Origin: Fusibacter sp. 3D3
GTDB lineage: Bacteria > Bacillota > Clostridia > Peptostreptococcales > Acidaminobacteraceae
DNA length: 64,000 bases
Assembly (NCBI RefSeq): GCF_001748365.1
Contig: NZ_BDHH01000004.1
Coordinates: 225,174-289,173, forward strand
Direction: 5' to 3'
The first letter of the stretch is position 1. The number at the start of each line of letters is the position of its first letter. The position numbers and the translations under genes are program-made. Below are positions 1 to 7,907 of this stretch, one piece after another. Under the pieces are notes generated by a model. That model saw only the letters and a program-made list of their open reading frames with translations. It did no database searches and was not told where the DNA came from.

Positions 1-1816
1 CCACTGGCGTCCATGCAAGCCCAGTCACAACACCGATCGCATTGTTTTTGCCAATTAAATCATGTCTTGCCTTTGGCCGTCCAAGAAATTCTTCTACTTT
101 TGCCTCATCAATCACCAGTGGCAAGTCCACCTCTCCTAAAACGATTTTTTCAGTGGATACCCTTGCAACACCTGCAAGTTCACGTTTAAGTCCTCTAACG
201 CCCGCTTCTCTTGTATAATCATCGATAATTTTTAAAATAGCGTCATCGCTGTATTGAAGTTGATAGGATGTAAGTCCATGATCTTCAAGAACATTGCTGA
301 CCAAGTGATCCACAGCAATATGAAACTTCTCTTGGTTGGTATAACTGGATAGCTGAATAATTTCCATTCGATCTAATAAAGGTCCTGGAATACCCCTTAA
401 ATTATTTGCAGTTGCTATAAAGAACACATCTGAAAGATCATACGGCACTTCCAAAAAGTGATCTGCAAAAGTATTGTTTTGTTCTGGATCGAGTACTTCA
501 AGCAATGCACTTGCTGGATCACCACTATTGCTCACCATGAGCTTATCCACTTCATCTAAAATGAATACAGGATTCGTTTGACCCGCTTTTTTCATGCCTT
601 GGATAATCCGCCCTGGTAAAGCAGCCACATAAGTCCGTCTGTGACCTCTTATTTCAGCCTCATCTCTTATCCCCCCGAGACTCATTCTCACATAAGGGCG
701 ATCAAGTGCTGTTGCAATACTCTTACCCAAACTTGTTTTACCTGTTCCAGGAGGTCCAACGAGCAATAAAATAGAACCTTGCTTTTCTTTTTTGAGTTTC
801 ATAACCGCAAGATGTTGAATAATGCGGTCTTTAACCTCTTTTAAACCATAGTGTTCACTATCAAGCACTTTTCTTGCGGCTTCTATATCAATTTCTTTCG
901 CCTTGTGTTTTCCCCACGGAAGCGTTAATAATAACTCCAAGTAGTTGACGACGACATTTCTCTCCGCACTTTGAGGTGACAAACCTTCAAATTTAGAGAG
1001 CTCATCATAAGCGACCTTTTTAATGTCCTCTGGCATCAGAGCAGTCTCTATACGTTCTCTAAAATCTTTTTTATTAGAAATCCCTTCTGTTTCATTAAGT
1101 TCTTCTTGAATGGCCCTTAATTGTTCTCTTAAAAAAGCTTTTCTATAATTTTGATTGGCCTCAGTCGAAAATTTCTCAGAAATTTCTTTCTGAAACGCGA
1201 AGAGTTCCTTTTGCTTAATCAAGAGATCAATCATCTTCATGCCTTTATCACTATAACTATAAGTCTCAAATACCGCTTGCTTATCCTCAACTTTAACTTG
1301 CATATATTGGAGCAACACCCCACACAATAAAGGCAAGTTATTGAGTTCTTCCACATACTGTACAAACGGTTCTGATCCCTTAAAATAAACGCTTATTTCT
1401 TTAACCAAAGTTTTAATCGTCTTTAGCATCTCATGAAGTGTTGCTTCATCTAAATCCACAACATCTTCTTCAAAAGCATAAGTGGCTCTAAGTTCCCCTT
1501 CGAGTTCAAAAAATTGAGAAACCTTTGCTTTTTCAATGGCCATAACATCTAAAATATAAAAACCTTGCTCCAACTTAACGCTTTTTACCGTTAACAAGAC
1601 CCCTGCTTTATAAAAATCGTCCATTTGGTATTGGTGACTTTGTGAGGCTTTTTTTACCGTGAGCCCCAGTGCATAATACGAATCCGCCATGAGGCTTTTC
1701 TCTAAATCTCTATTGGGCTCTTCTGCAATTCGAATCGTTATTTCAGTGCCCTTAAACAAAACCATATCGGTCACACCCAGTATGTTTAACCTCTTATTAA
1801 TTTCTTCTTTTCTCAT
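1..1816 (-). CDS. lon: ATP-dependent protease Lon (3' part cut by window edge)
   Basis: Lon is a cytosolic AAA+ serine protease that degrades misfolded and regulatory proteins. About 605 codons are visible. They cover the N-terminal substrate-binding region, a coiled middle, the AAA+ module with Walker A GPPGTGKTS and Walker B ILDEVDKL, and sensor motifs. The frame runs off the window at GVVTGLAWTPVG, the first strand of the Lon proteolytic domain, so the Ser-Lys dyad lies outside. The start is the ATG at 1816, preceded by GGAGAGGAGGC. A MarR gene lies upstream on the same strand, 38 bp away. The frame is open to the window edge and shows no disruption. The family assignment is secure. Confidence 0.95.
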   Translation of the reverse strand, partial: MRKEEINKRLNILGVTDMVLFKGTEITIRIAEEPNRDLEKSLMADSYYALGLTVKKASQSHQYQMDDFYKAGVLLTVKSVKLEQGFYILDVMAIEKAKVSQFFELEGELRATYAFEEDVVDLDEATLHEMLKTIKTLVKEISVYFKGSEPFVQYVEELNNLPLLCGVLLQYMQVKVEDKQAVFETYSYSDKGMKMIDLLIKQKELFAFQKEISEKFSTEANQNYRKAFLREQLRAIQEELNETEGISNKKDFRERIETALMPEDIKKVAYDELSKFEGLSPQSAERNVVVNYLELLLTLPWGKHKAKEIDIEAARKVLDSEHYGLKEVKDRIIQHLAVMKLKKEKQGSILLLVGPPGTGKTSLGKSIATALDRPYVRMSLGGIRDEAEIRGHRRTYVAALPGRIIQGMKKAGQTNPVFILDEVDKLMVSNSGDPASALLEVLDPEQNNTFADHFLEVPYDLSDVFFIATANNLRGIPGPLLDRMEIIQLSSYTNQEKFHIAVDHLVSNVLEDHGLTSYQLQYSDDAILKIIDDYTREAGVRGLKRELAGVARVSTEKIVLGEVDLPLVIDEAKVEEFLGRPKARHDLIGKNNAIGVVTGLAWTPV

Positions 1817-1854
1817 ATGAAAGCCTCCTCTCCTTATTTCTCTATGTGTTCAGC

Positions 1855-2295
1855 TCATATCGTCAACTTTTCAAGTAATAAAATTAACAGCTCAATTTCC
1901 TCTGTTTCTAACCTCTCCGCAATTTTTTCAACCAAGTAATTGTAACTCCTCTGATCCAATCGCGCTAGTTTTTCCCCTTTATCCGTCAGGGTAATATAAT
2001 AAATACGCCCATCCATAGAACACTGATGTTTCATGACACAATCTAGTTTTTGAAGTTTATGAACGGTCTCAGTCACCGTCGGCTTTTTTAAATCTAAAAT
2101 CTCTGCTAAGTTACTGATTGTGGTTGCTTCAAATTCATCGATGAGTTTCAAATACTCAAGTTGTTTAACGGTCAGTTGATCTGAATTTAGATCGTGAATC
2201 AATTGAACTGCACATTGACCTTTCAGCTCAGCTAGTGCTTCTAAAAGGGTCTCCAGTTTTAAGAGGCTATTCTCATGACGCATCTTTTCATCCAC
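1855..2295 (-). CDS. MarR-family transcriptional regulator
   Basis: This is a 146-aa winged-helix regulator of MarR type. The central part holds the helix-turn-helix and wing: TVKQLEYLKLI, then SNLAEILDLKKPTVTETVHKLQK, then DGRIYYITLTDKGEKL, the typical beta-hairpin wing. Such proteins act as dimers that bind palindromes and usually repress their own gene. An inverted repeat lies just upstream of its start. It sits 38 bp upstream of lon on the same strand and could be co-transcribed with it. The ligand and targets cannot be read from the sequence. Confidence 0.85.
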   Translation of the reverse strand: MDEKMRHENSLLKLETLLEALAELKGQCAVQLIHDLNSDQLTVKQLEYLKLIDEFEATTISNLAEILDLKKPTVTETVHKLQKLDCVMKHQCSMDGRIYYITLTDKGEKLARLDQRSYNYLVEKIAERLETEEIELLILLLEKLTI

Positions 2296-2310
2296 TTCCT
2301 CAATTGATTA

Positions 2311-2327
2311 GTTAGGTTCTTACTAAC
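2311..2327. promoter_or_regulatory. Inverted repeat upstream of the MarR gene, possible self-operator
   Basis: GTTAG-N7-CTAAC lies 16 bp upstream of the MarR start codon. The dyad and its position fit an autoregulatory MarR site. There is no direct evidence of binding. Confidence 0.4.
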
Positions 2328-2410
2328 AAAATACCACACTTTACCCTTCACTTCTTATCTATTTCATGTCTAAATTGTTACAATTCATTGAACAAACCCA
2401 TGATTTCACC

Positions 2411-2454
2411 AAAAAAAATCCCTTTAAATCAATTATTACATCGATTTTAAGGGA
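2411..2454 (-). terminator. Rho-independent terminator of the signal-peptide gene
   Basis: On the minus strand the arms TCCCTTAAAATC and GATTTAAAGGGA form a 12-bp stem followed by a run of eight T. It lies 80 bp after the stop of the 43-aa peptide gene, so that gene is probably a monocistronic transcript. Confidence 0.7.
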
Positions 2455-2533
2455 CTTCTTAAGGATAGCGACACTTAAAATAGTACTGGAAAGTTTAAAA
2501 TTGTAAGGTCTCCATATTTAACATTATTAAGCT

Positions 2534-2665
2534 CTATACGAGTCTTGGAACATCTGCGTTTTCACCAACTAAGATTTCATTATTGCTTTGAACGTAAAGC
2601 GTTGCAACACCTGCATTCGTTAAAATTGTAAGTGCTAATAGAGCCATAATCATTTTCTTTTTCAT
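2534..2665 (-). CDS. Short exported pro-peptide, candidate quorum-sensing pheromone
   Basis: This 43-aa ORF has a basic N-terminus (MKKKMIMALLALTILT), a hydrophobic export segment to about residue 24, and a polar tail ending GENADVPRLV. The start ATG has a strong GGGAGGA ribosome site. The gene lies 191 bp from, and divergent to, an HTH/TPR regulator, and has its own terminator. This is the architecture of PapR/NprX-type pro-peptides, where the C-terminal 5-7 residues are the mature signal. The end ADVPRLV has the same Ala-Asp-x-Pro spacing as the PapR heptapeptide ADLPFEF. A candidate -35 TTGACC (2754-2759) and -10 TATATC (2732-2737) lie upstream, the latter inside a palindrome. The pheromone role is inference. 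Confidence 0.7.
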   Translation of the reverse strand: MKKKMIMALLALTILTNAGVATLYVQSNNEILVGENADVPRLV

Positions 2666-2728
2666 ATCCGTCCTCCCAATAAAAAGTATTTTTCAATGCT
2701 ATTTTATAAGGAATTCAGAACCTATGAT

Positions 2729-2744
2729 CCCGATATAAGTCGGG
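2729..2744. promoter_or_regulatory. Palindromic operator copy 1 (peptide-gene promoter)
   Basis: CCCGATATAAGTCGGG is an inverted repeat CCCGA-N6-TCGGG. It covers the candidate -10 of the peptide gene on the minus strand. It differs at one base from the copy at 2822-2837, and no third copy was found in the window. It is probably the target of the adjacent RRNPP-type regulator. Confidence 0.65.
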
Positions 2745-2821
2745 AAACTACTTGGTCAAAAATGATCACAAATCTTGTATTCATCACAGGTTTATTATAA
2801 ACTAGAATCAGAAACGATACC

Positions 2822-2837
2822 CCCGATGTAAGTCGGG
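2822..2837. promoter_or_regulatory. Palindromic operator copy 2 (regulator promoter)
   Basis: CCCGATGTAAGTCGGG lies 20 bp before the regulator start codon. It is just downstream of a possible promoter (TTGTAT 2775-2780, TAAACT 2798-2803). Its centre is 93 bp from copy 1. The position suits autorepression. Confidence 0.65.
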
Positions 2838-2856
2838 ATTTTGACAGGAGGCTTAT

Positions 2857-3807
2857 ATGTTTGCTTCTTATAACCTGATTGATTTCGGCAACCGCTTAAA
2901 AGAAATTCGTAAAAATCAAGGTATATCACAAGCTCAAGTTAAAAATACCGTCGGTTTAAACGAGGACACGCTGCGTAAAATTGAACATGGCAGTGTATTG
3001 CCTAGATACGATACTCTAGAGCTCATGTCACTTGTCTATAAAGAAGATCTTCTTAAATTACTCCCCTCTTATAGGACGAATCAAACGCTGAATGATTTAT
3101 ATGAGCACACAGACCAAATCATCACCGCTTACACGCTTGAAGACTTAGATAAGGTCAAAGCACAGTTAGCACATTTCAAAATTCAAAATCAATTTGACAA
3201 CACACTATACAACATGCTTGAACTCGAACAATTTGAACTCTACTTGACCAGTCTCCAAATCTATTTTGATGGCAATATTGTTCAGCGCAATCAAGCCTAT
3301 TCTCATCTCAAAGATGCGCTTAATAAGACCTTAATTAACTTTTCACCCTTCAACTTTCAAAAATACAAATACAATTTTTTTGAAATTAGAATTCTTTTGT
3401 TTCTTGGCATCATTCTTTACGATGTCAAACATGAAACGCTGAGCAATCAAGTTCTTGAGTTTTGCTTAAAATATCTACTTCAAAACTTTGCGCTTGAGGA
3501 ACGGATACAAAAGCTGATCATCAAAATTTACAACAATCTGGCTTACAATTATCATCTTTCAAATCAACATAAAAAAGTCATCCAAGTTTCGGATGACTGC
3601 ATTGCATTTTCACGAACACATCAAAATTTGTATGGTCTTGCAAATATCTACTATCGAAAAGGCATCTCTGCTTATCGCCTAAAGAAAAACGATTATCTGG
3701 ATCTTCTTAAGAAAAGCGTTATGCTCTCTGAAATTTCTGGAAATGACGATTTAGCCACTCTTTACAGACGTATTACACTTGAAAACTATGGTATACTCAT
3801 CGAGTAA
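2857..3807 (+). CDS. HTH/TPR peptide-responsive regulator (PlcR/RRNPP type)
   Basis: This 316-aa protein has an XRE-type helix-turn-helix at residues 10-65 (NRLKEIRKNQGISQAQV, then RKIEHGSVLPRYDTLELM). The remainder is all-helical with repeated Tyr/Leu/Asn pairs typical of degenerate TPRs, for example the YNNLAYNYHLSNQHKKVIQ segment. This is the layout of RRNPP regulators, which bind small re-imported peptides in the TPR groove. Length is slightly above PlcR (285 aa). The start has GACAGGAGG upstream. A pro-peptide gene is divergent from it and matching palindromes lie in both promoters. It overlaps the 3' end of convergent hydA by 11 bp. Its targets beyond this pair are unknown; no copy of the operator was found near other genes here. 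Confidence 0.8.
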   Translation: MFASYNLIDFGNRLKEIRKNQGISQAQVKNTVGLNEDTLRKIEHGSVLPRYDTLELMSLVYKEDLLKLLPSYRTNQTLNDLYEHTDQIITAYTLEDLDKVKAQLAHFKIQNQFDNTLYNMLELEQFELYLTSLQIYFDGNIVQRNQAYSHLKDALNKTLINFSPFNFQKYKYNFFEIRILLFLGIILYDVKHETLSNQVLEFCLKYLLQNFALEERIQKLIIKIYNNLAYNYHLSNQHKKVIQVSDDCIAFSRTHQNLYGLANIYYRKGISAYRLKKNDYLDLLKKSVMLSEISGNDDLATLYRRITLENYGILIE

Positions 3808-5515
3808 ACAAACGTTGTGCTTTCTGACTATTTGGAGCCTCTAAATAGGATTCATAAAGCCTCATCACAGAAGGGTTTTGATGCGCTTTTCTATAGCGAA
3901 GGACATTTGCATCTTCTTGATAGAGTGCTTCAGCGCGTTTGGCACTAACCTCTATACCCATTTTTGCTCTTGCATCTACGATAGGTTGACCGCCTCCGTT
4001 CACGCAACCGCCAACACACGCCATGAATTCTATCATATGATATTCATTGAGTTCACCCCTAGCAAGTCGTTCCATAACACTTTTTATGTTTTTCCCCCCA
4101 TGCGCCACCACAACTTTAGCTGTAAATTCAGGTGTAATTTTGATTTCCGCTTCTTTCACACCTTGAATTCCTCTGACCTCTTTATAGTCAACCGCTTCGA
4201 TATTCGTACCGTTCATAACGTCTGCAACAGTTCTTATGGCAGCCTCCATAACGCCACCTGTGGTCCCGAAGATCACTGCCGCACCCGTTGAGTCACCATA
4301 GAAATCATCAAACTGTTCATCTGCAAGGTTTGCAAATTCGATTCCCGCTTGCTTAATCATGTACCCCAGTTCTCTTGTGGTCAAGCTGTAATCCACATCG
4401 CGAATGCCATCGACTTCAAGCGACTCTCTACCTGCTTCAAATTTCTTAGCTGTACAGGGCATGATTGAGACCACCATGAGTTGCTCAGGTTCAATCCCAT
4501 TTATTTCAGCATAATGACTTTTTAATAATGCACCCATAATATTTTGAGGCGATTTACAAGAAGATAAATGCGGCATGAATTCTGGATAAAAGGTCTCTGC
4601 CAATTGAATCCATCCTGATGAACAACTTGTAATGAGTGGTAAATGCATGCCTGTTTTAATCCGATTGAGCAGTTCCGCACTCTCTTCCATAATGCACACA
4701 TCCGCCGCGAAATCTGTATCAAAGACACGGTCAAAACCAAGTCTTCTTAACGCTGCAACCATCTTACCAGTGACTGAAGTGCCCATTGGAAAATCGAACA
4801 TTTCACCTATTGCTGCTCTAACCGCCGGTGCTGCTTGAACAAGCACTGTTATTGCCGGATTCTCAATAGCAGCTTGCACTTCCTCTATATAATCGCGTTC
4901 CTTCAGCGCCCCCACAGGACAATTTATAATACACTGACCACAATTAATACATATCGATTCCGCCAGCTTTTTTTCATAAGGTGGTCCAACATGCATGTTG
5001 ACACTTCTTCCGATAAATCCAAGTGCCCCAACAGCCTGCATATTCTGACAAACGGAAACACAGCGTCCACACAAAATACATTTGGACTGATCGCGCACGA
5101 TTGAATTGGATGACATGTCCAGCGGTTCACTGTTATACTGCTTCGTAAAATTATTTTCTGAAACGCCATAATTTTTAGCAATATTTTGCAATTCGCAAGT
5201 CTGTGATCTCACACAAATCATACATTCTGCATTGTGATTTGCAATAATCAGCTCTAAGATCGTCTTGCGTAGTGCTCTAATCTTAGCCGTATTCGTCTTT
5301 ATCATCAAGCCCTCTGATATAGGGTAAGTGCATGCCGTTTGTACACTGCCATTGACCTCTACAATGCATACTCTACAGGCGCCTATCCTATTAATATCCT
5401 TCAAATGACACAATGTCGGAATCAAGATGCCAGCTTGCCTAGCCGCTTCTAAAATAGACATATGCTCTGGTACTGTCACTTGCATCCCATCTATCGTAAC
5501 CTTACAGCATTTCAT
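3797..5515 (-). CDS. hydA: [FeFe]-hydrogenase catalytic subunit HydA
   Basis: This 572-aa group A [FeFe]-hydrogenase catalyses reversible H2 formation in the cytoplasm. Domains in order: a [2Fe-2S] domain (C36, C47, C50, C62); a His-Cys3 [4Fe-4S] site (H94, C98, C101, C107); two [4Fe-4S] ferredoxin motifs (C146-C156 and C189-C199); and the H-cluster domain with P1 TSCSSGW (C298), P2 MPCTAKKFE (C354) and P3 MACVGGC (C500, C504). P1 is unusual: the residue after the ligand Cys, which is the proton-relay Cys in CpI, is Ser, and the following Pro is also Ser. It is last in hydC-hydB-hydA, so it is probably the catalytic part of an NAD(P)-linked, possibly electron-bifurcating, trimer. Confidence 0.95.
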   Translation of the reverse strand: MKCCKVTIDGMQVTVPEHMSILEAARQAGILIPTLCHLKDINRIGACRVCIVEVNGSVQTACTYPISEGLMIKTNTAKIRALRKTILELIIANHNAECMICVRSQTCELQNIAKNYGVSENNFTKQYNSEPLDMSSNSIVRDQSKCILCGRCVSVCQNMQAVGALGFIGRSVNMHVGPPYEKKLAESICINCGQCIINCPVGALKERDYIEEVQAAIENPAITVLVQAAPAVRAAIGEMFDFPMGTSVTGKMVAALRRLGFDRVFDTDFAADVCIMEESAELLNRIKTGMHLPLITSCSSGWIQLAETFYPEFMPHLSSCKSPQNIMGALLKSHYAEINGIEPEQLMVVSIMPCTAKKFEAGRESLEVDGIRDVDYSLTTRELGYMIKQAGIEFANLADEQFDDFYGDSTGAAVIFGTTGGVMEAAIRTVADVMNGTNIEAVDYKEVRGIQGVKEAEIKITPEFTAKVVVAHGGKNIKSVMERLARGELNEYHMIEFMACVGGCVNGGGQPIVDARAKMGIEVSAKRAEALYQEDANVLRYRKAHQNPSVMRLYESYLEAPNSQKAQRLFTR

Positions 5516-5534
5516 GGTTGCCTCCCCTTGTCCA

Positions 5535-6767
5535 TTATTGGATCTGTTTCAAAAATGTCGCTTCAAAATACTGATAAGCCGTTTTAAAGGGTACTGGTTC
5601 CGTCCTGCCACTGCCACATAAAGAAGCTTCTGACATCACCTCTAGAATGTTTTGATACATTTTGAGATCCTCTGCTGTGGCAGTTTGAGCTTTTAACTTA
5701 CTGAGTATGATCCCAAGCTGGCGATTGCCTTCTCTGCAAGGCACACACTTTCCACAACTTTCATGAATAAAGAACTGACTTACATTTTCAAGATAATCCA
5801 TGACAGAATCCTCTTCATCCGCCACAACAATGGCTCCCGAACCCACACTGACTTGCTTTGACTTTAATGCGCTATAGGTAAATGGCGTCGATAACAACTC
5901 TGGTGGCAATATGCCTCCAGAGGCACCACCCACTTGGATAAAACCAATCTTTTTATCCCCTCTAATCCCCCCTGCAAGTGCTATCATTTCATTGAAAGAT
6001 ATACCAAAGGGCACTTCAAAAACGCCCGGTTTATTGACTTTTCCAGATATGCTGACCAACTTTGTCCCAGGACAATCCGGTGTACCCAGTGCTACGAACT
6101 GATCTACACCGTTTTTCAAGATCGCGGTCACTGCAGAGAGTGTCTCCACATTAACGACAAGCGTTGGATAGTTTAAATAGCCTTCTTGTTTCACATAAGG
6201 CGGTTTAGAGCGCGGTTTTCCACTTTTCCCCTCCATGCTCTCACACATGGCAAATCCTTCTCCACACACATAAGAGCCCGCACCAGAAAAAAGACAAATG
6301 TCAAAATCAAAACGACCATCCAAAATATTTTCACCCAAAAAACCAGCTTCCTTGCATTTTAAAACGGCAGCACAAATAGACTCATGCATCCAATCGTATT
6401 CTGCCCTGCAATAGATAACCCCTTCTTTCGCATTGGAGCAATAAGCAACGATGATCATGCCTTCAATCAATTGATAGATGTCGTTTTTCAAAAGTTCTCG
6501 GTCCTTAAAAGTACCCGGCTCCCCTTCATCAGCATTGCAGATTAAAAATTTTCGTTCTCCAGTCTCAAGGCGCGCCTGTTCAATTTTACGACCTGTGGGA
6601 TATTCAGCGCCACCTCTCCCTTGCAGCCCAGAGGCTTTTATTGCTTCTATTGTAACTCGTGGTCCCCTCCCAATTACCTGCTCAAGTGCCTGAAAACCAC
6701 CAAGCTTTAAATAGGCATCTAGTGATTTACCATCGTATTTTCCAAAATTTTTTGTGATAAAATTCAT
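5535..6767 (-). CDS. hydB: NuoF-like flavoprotein subunit of the hydrogenase (HydB, short form)
   Basis: This 410-aa NuoF/51-kDa-type subunit carries FMN and the NAD(P) site plus one [4Fe-4S] cluster. It shows the glycine-rich loop (GRGGAEYPTG, residues 50-59), CNADEGEPGTFKDR (77-90), the SLBB region, and a cluster motif CGKCVPC followed by a distal Cys in SLCGSG. It lacks the N-terminal [2Fe-2S] domain and the C-terminal two-cluster ferredoxin of long HydB proteins. Two oddities: Glu55 stands where the family usually has Gly (GAGFPTG), and the usual CGEET loop is CGEGF (168-172). Either could change dinucleotide binding. The start ATG overlaps the hydC stop by 4 bp (translational coupling), and hydA follows after 19 bp. 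Confidence 0.92.
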   Translation of the reverse strand: MNFITKNFGKYDGKSLDAYLKLGGFQALEQVIGRGPRVTIEAIKASGLQGRGGAEYPTGRKIEQARLETGERKFLICNADEGEPGTFKDRELLKNDIYQLIEGMIIVAYCSNAKEGVIYCRAEYDWMHESICAAVLKCKEAGFLGENILDGRFDFDICLFSGAGSYVCGEGFAMCESMEGKSGKPRSKPPYVKQEGYLNYPTLVVNVETLSAVTAILKNGVDQFVALGTPDCPGTKLVSISGKVNKPGVFEVPFGISFNEMIALAGGIRGDKKIGFIQVGGASGGILPPELLSTPFTYSALKSKQVSVGSGAIVVADEEDSVMDYLENVSQFFIHESCGKCVPCREGNRQLGIILSKLKAQTATAEDLKMYQNILEVMSEASLCGSGRTEPVPFKTAYQYFEATFLKQIQ

Positions 6768-7237
6768 TGCGCATACCCCCTTAACGCATCAATAATACGC
6801 TGAACTTTCGCCTCATCTATATGCCCATAAACCTTGTGACCTATCTTAACAGCAGGCGAAACATCACAAGCACCTATACAAGAAGTCAGCTTCAATGTAA
6901 ACAACCCATCTGACGTAGTTTCTCCAACGTCTACTTTAAGTGTCTCTTTAAACCATTCAAGGACTTCATTAAATCCATTGAGTTTACAAACCGTTGTATT
7001 GCAAATCTGAATGATGTACTTTCCCTGTGGTTTATGTGAAAGTACTGAATAATAAGTAACCACTTCATAAACTCTGCTCAGAGGGACATGAACTCGATGT
7101 GCTATATAGGTTGCTACTTCCTCTGAGATGTAATTTTCAGCTTCTACAGATTGAACATTGAGTAATATCTGTAATAAGTTTACCGCATCGTATTTATACG
7201 CACCTAATATACCCTCAATTACAATTTGATCAATCAT
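6764..7237 (-). CDS. hydC: NuoE-like [2Fe-2S] subunit of the hydrogenase (HydC)
   Basis: This 157-aa thioredoxin-fold [2Fe-2S] protein matches NuoE/24-kDa subunits. An N-terminal helical part is followed by the four cluster ligands C79, C84, C120 and C124 (CNTTVC and CIGAC). It passes electrons between the NuoF-like subunit and HydA. It is the first gene of the operon, with GGGGAGGCATCAAA before the ATG, and overlaps hydB by 4 bp. A Rex-like operator lies 35 bp upstream of the start, suggesting control by the NADH/NAD ratio. Confidence 0.93.
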   Translation of the reverse strand: MIDQIVIEGILGAYKYDAVNLLQILLNVQSVEAENYISEEVATYIAHRVHVPLSRVYEVVTYYSVLSHKPQGKYIIQICNTTVCKLNGFNEVLEWFKETLKVDVGETTSDGLFTLKLTSCIGACDVSPAVKIGHKVYGHIDEAKVQRIIDALRGYAQ

Positions 7238-7271
7238 TTTGATGCCTCCCCATAATTCTGATATTCAAATT

Positions 7272-7289
7272 TTGTTTATTTTTTAACAA
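7272..7289. promoter_or_regulatory. Rex-type redox operator of the hydrogenase operon
   Basis: TTGTTTATTTTTTAACAA fits the known Rex consensus TTGTTAA-N4-TTAACAA with one mismatch. It lies 35 bp upstream of the hydC start codon. Rex repressors of Firmicutes leave such sites when NADH is high, which would switch on H2 formation. Confidence 0.65.
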
Positions 7290-7403
7290 ATTATTTTGTG
7301 AAAACTTCAGTCCATCACTTCATTATAATATATGCCCTAAAAAATCTACATAAATCGTCAAAATTTTGGGACCTTTGTAATATGCTTTGCGAAATTACTT
7401 GGC

Positions 7404-7438
7404 AAAAAAAAAATAGACGCATTCATTTGCATCTATTT
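7404..7438 (-). terminator. Rho-independent terminator for leftward transcripts
   Basis: On the minus strand AAATAGATGC and GCGTCTATTT form a 10-bp stem (one G-T pair) followed by ten T. It lies 62 bp after the stop of the SorC-like remnant. Confidence 0.7.
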
Positions 7439-7499
7439 TCTGACTGGCCCAATTTTTCACTGTTAATAATTTGCTCAAGCAATTTTAAATTACCTGATT

Positions 7500-7772
7500 T
7501 CACTTTTTTTTATTTTTTTGATTCAATTCTAAAATAGTCTCCAAAGTTTCATGATCAGAGACAAGGGTATTGATATAACCGCCTTTTAAAGCCGCATATA
7601 TTGCCTTTGCCTTACTCGGACCGCCTGCCACTAATAAAATATTTTTATGATTTTCGATATCGTCCGTCTGGATACCAATTACATTATCATTGACATCTAA
7701 ATCTAAAAAACGGCAAACACTTATTTTTAAATGCTTGTCGACTTCCAATTCGCTTTTCACTTTATTTGCCAT
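7500..7772 (-). pseudogene. C-terminal remnant of a SorC-family sugar-responsive regulator
   Basis: About 90 codons match only the end of the SorC/DeoR sugar-binding domain. The visible features are LLVAGGPSKAKAIYAALKGG and then INTLVSDHETLETILEL, which form the conserved C-terminal phosphosugar-binding strand and helix. Full-length members have about 310 aa with an N-terminal HTH, which is missing. No usable ribosome site precedes the first ATG (7772), and the frame begins almost at the edge of the 120-bp foldback insertion. It is a gene fragment whose 5' part has been lost, keeping its terminator. Any residual function is doubtful. Confidence 0.75.
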
Positions 7773-7782
7773 ACTCAATTAT

Positions 7783-7902
7783 GGTTAGGGTGTAAAATCC
7801 AAAAGTTGAGCAACCCTCTACCATATGATGTCGTTTACGAGAAGTACGCGATACAGCATATGGTAGAGGGTTAATGCGAAACTGACTTTTGACACCCTAA
7901 CC
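7783..7902. mobile_element. 120-bp foldback / MITE-like insertion with target duplication
   Basis: The outer 11 bp GGTTAGGGTGT (7783-7793) and ACACCCTAACC (7892-7902) are a perfect inverted repeat. Inner arms also pair: AAAAGT with ACTTTT, and AACCCTCTACCATATG (7811-7826) with CATATGGTAGAGGGTT. AATTAT flanks the unit on both sides (7777-7782 and 7903-7908), as expected for a 6-bp target-site duplication. It has no ORF, so it would need a transposase in trans. It lies just after the GNAT stop codon. Only one copy was seen in the window. Confidence 0.75.
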
Positions 7903-7907
7903 AATTA

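Noticed and set aside
4522-5104. Several frames opposite to hydA and hydB
   Set aside because: They are shadows of the hydrogenase genes, with no start signals or motifs.
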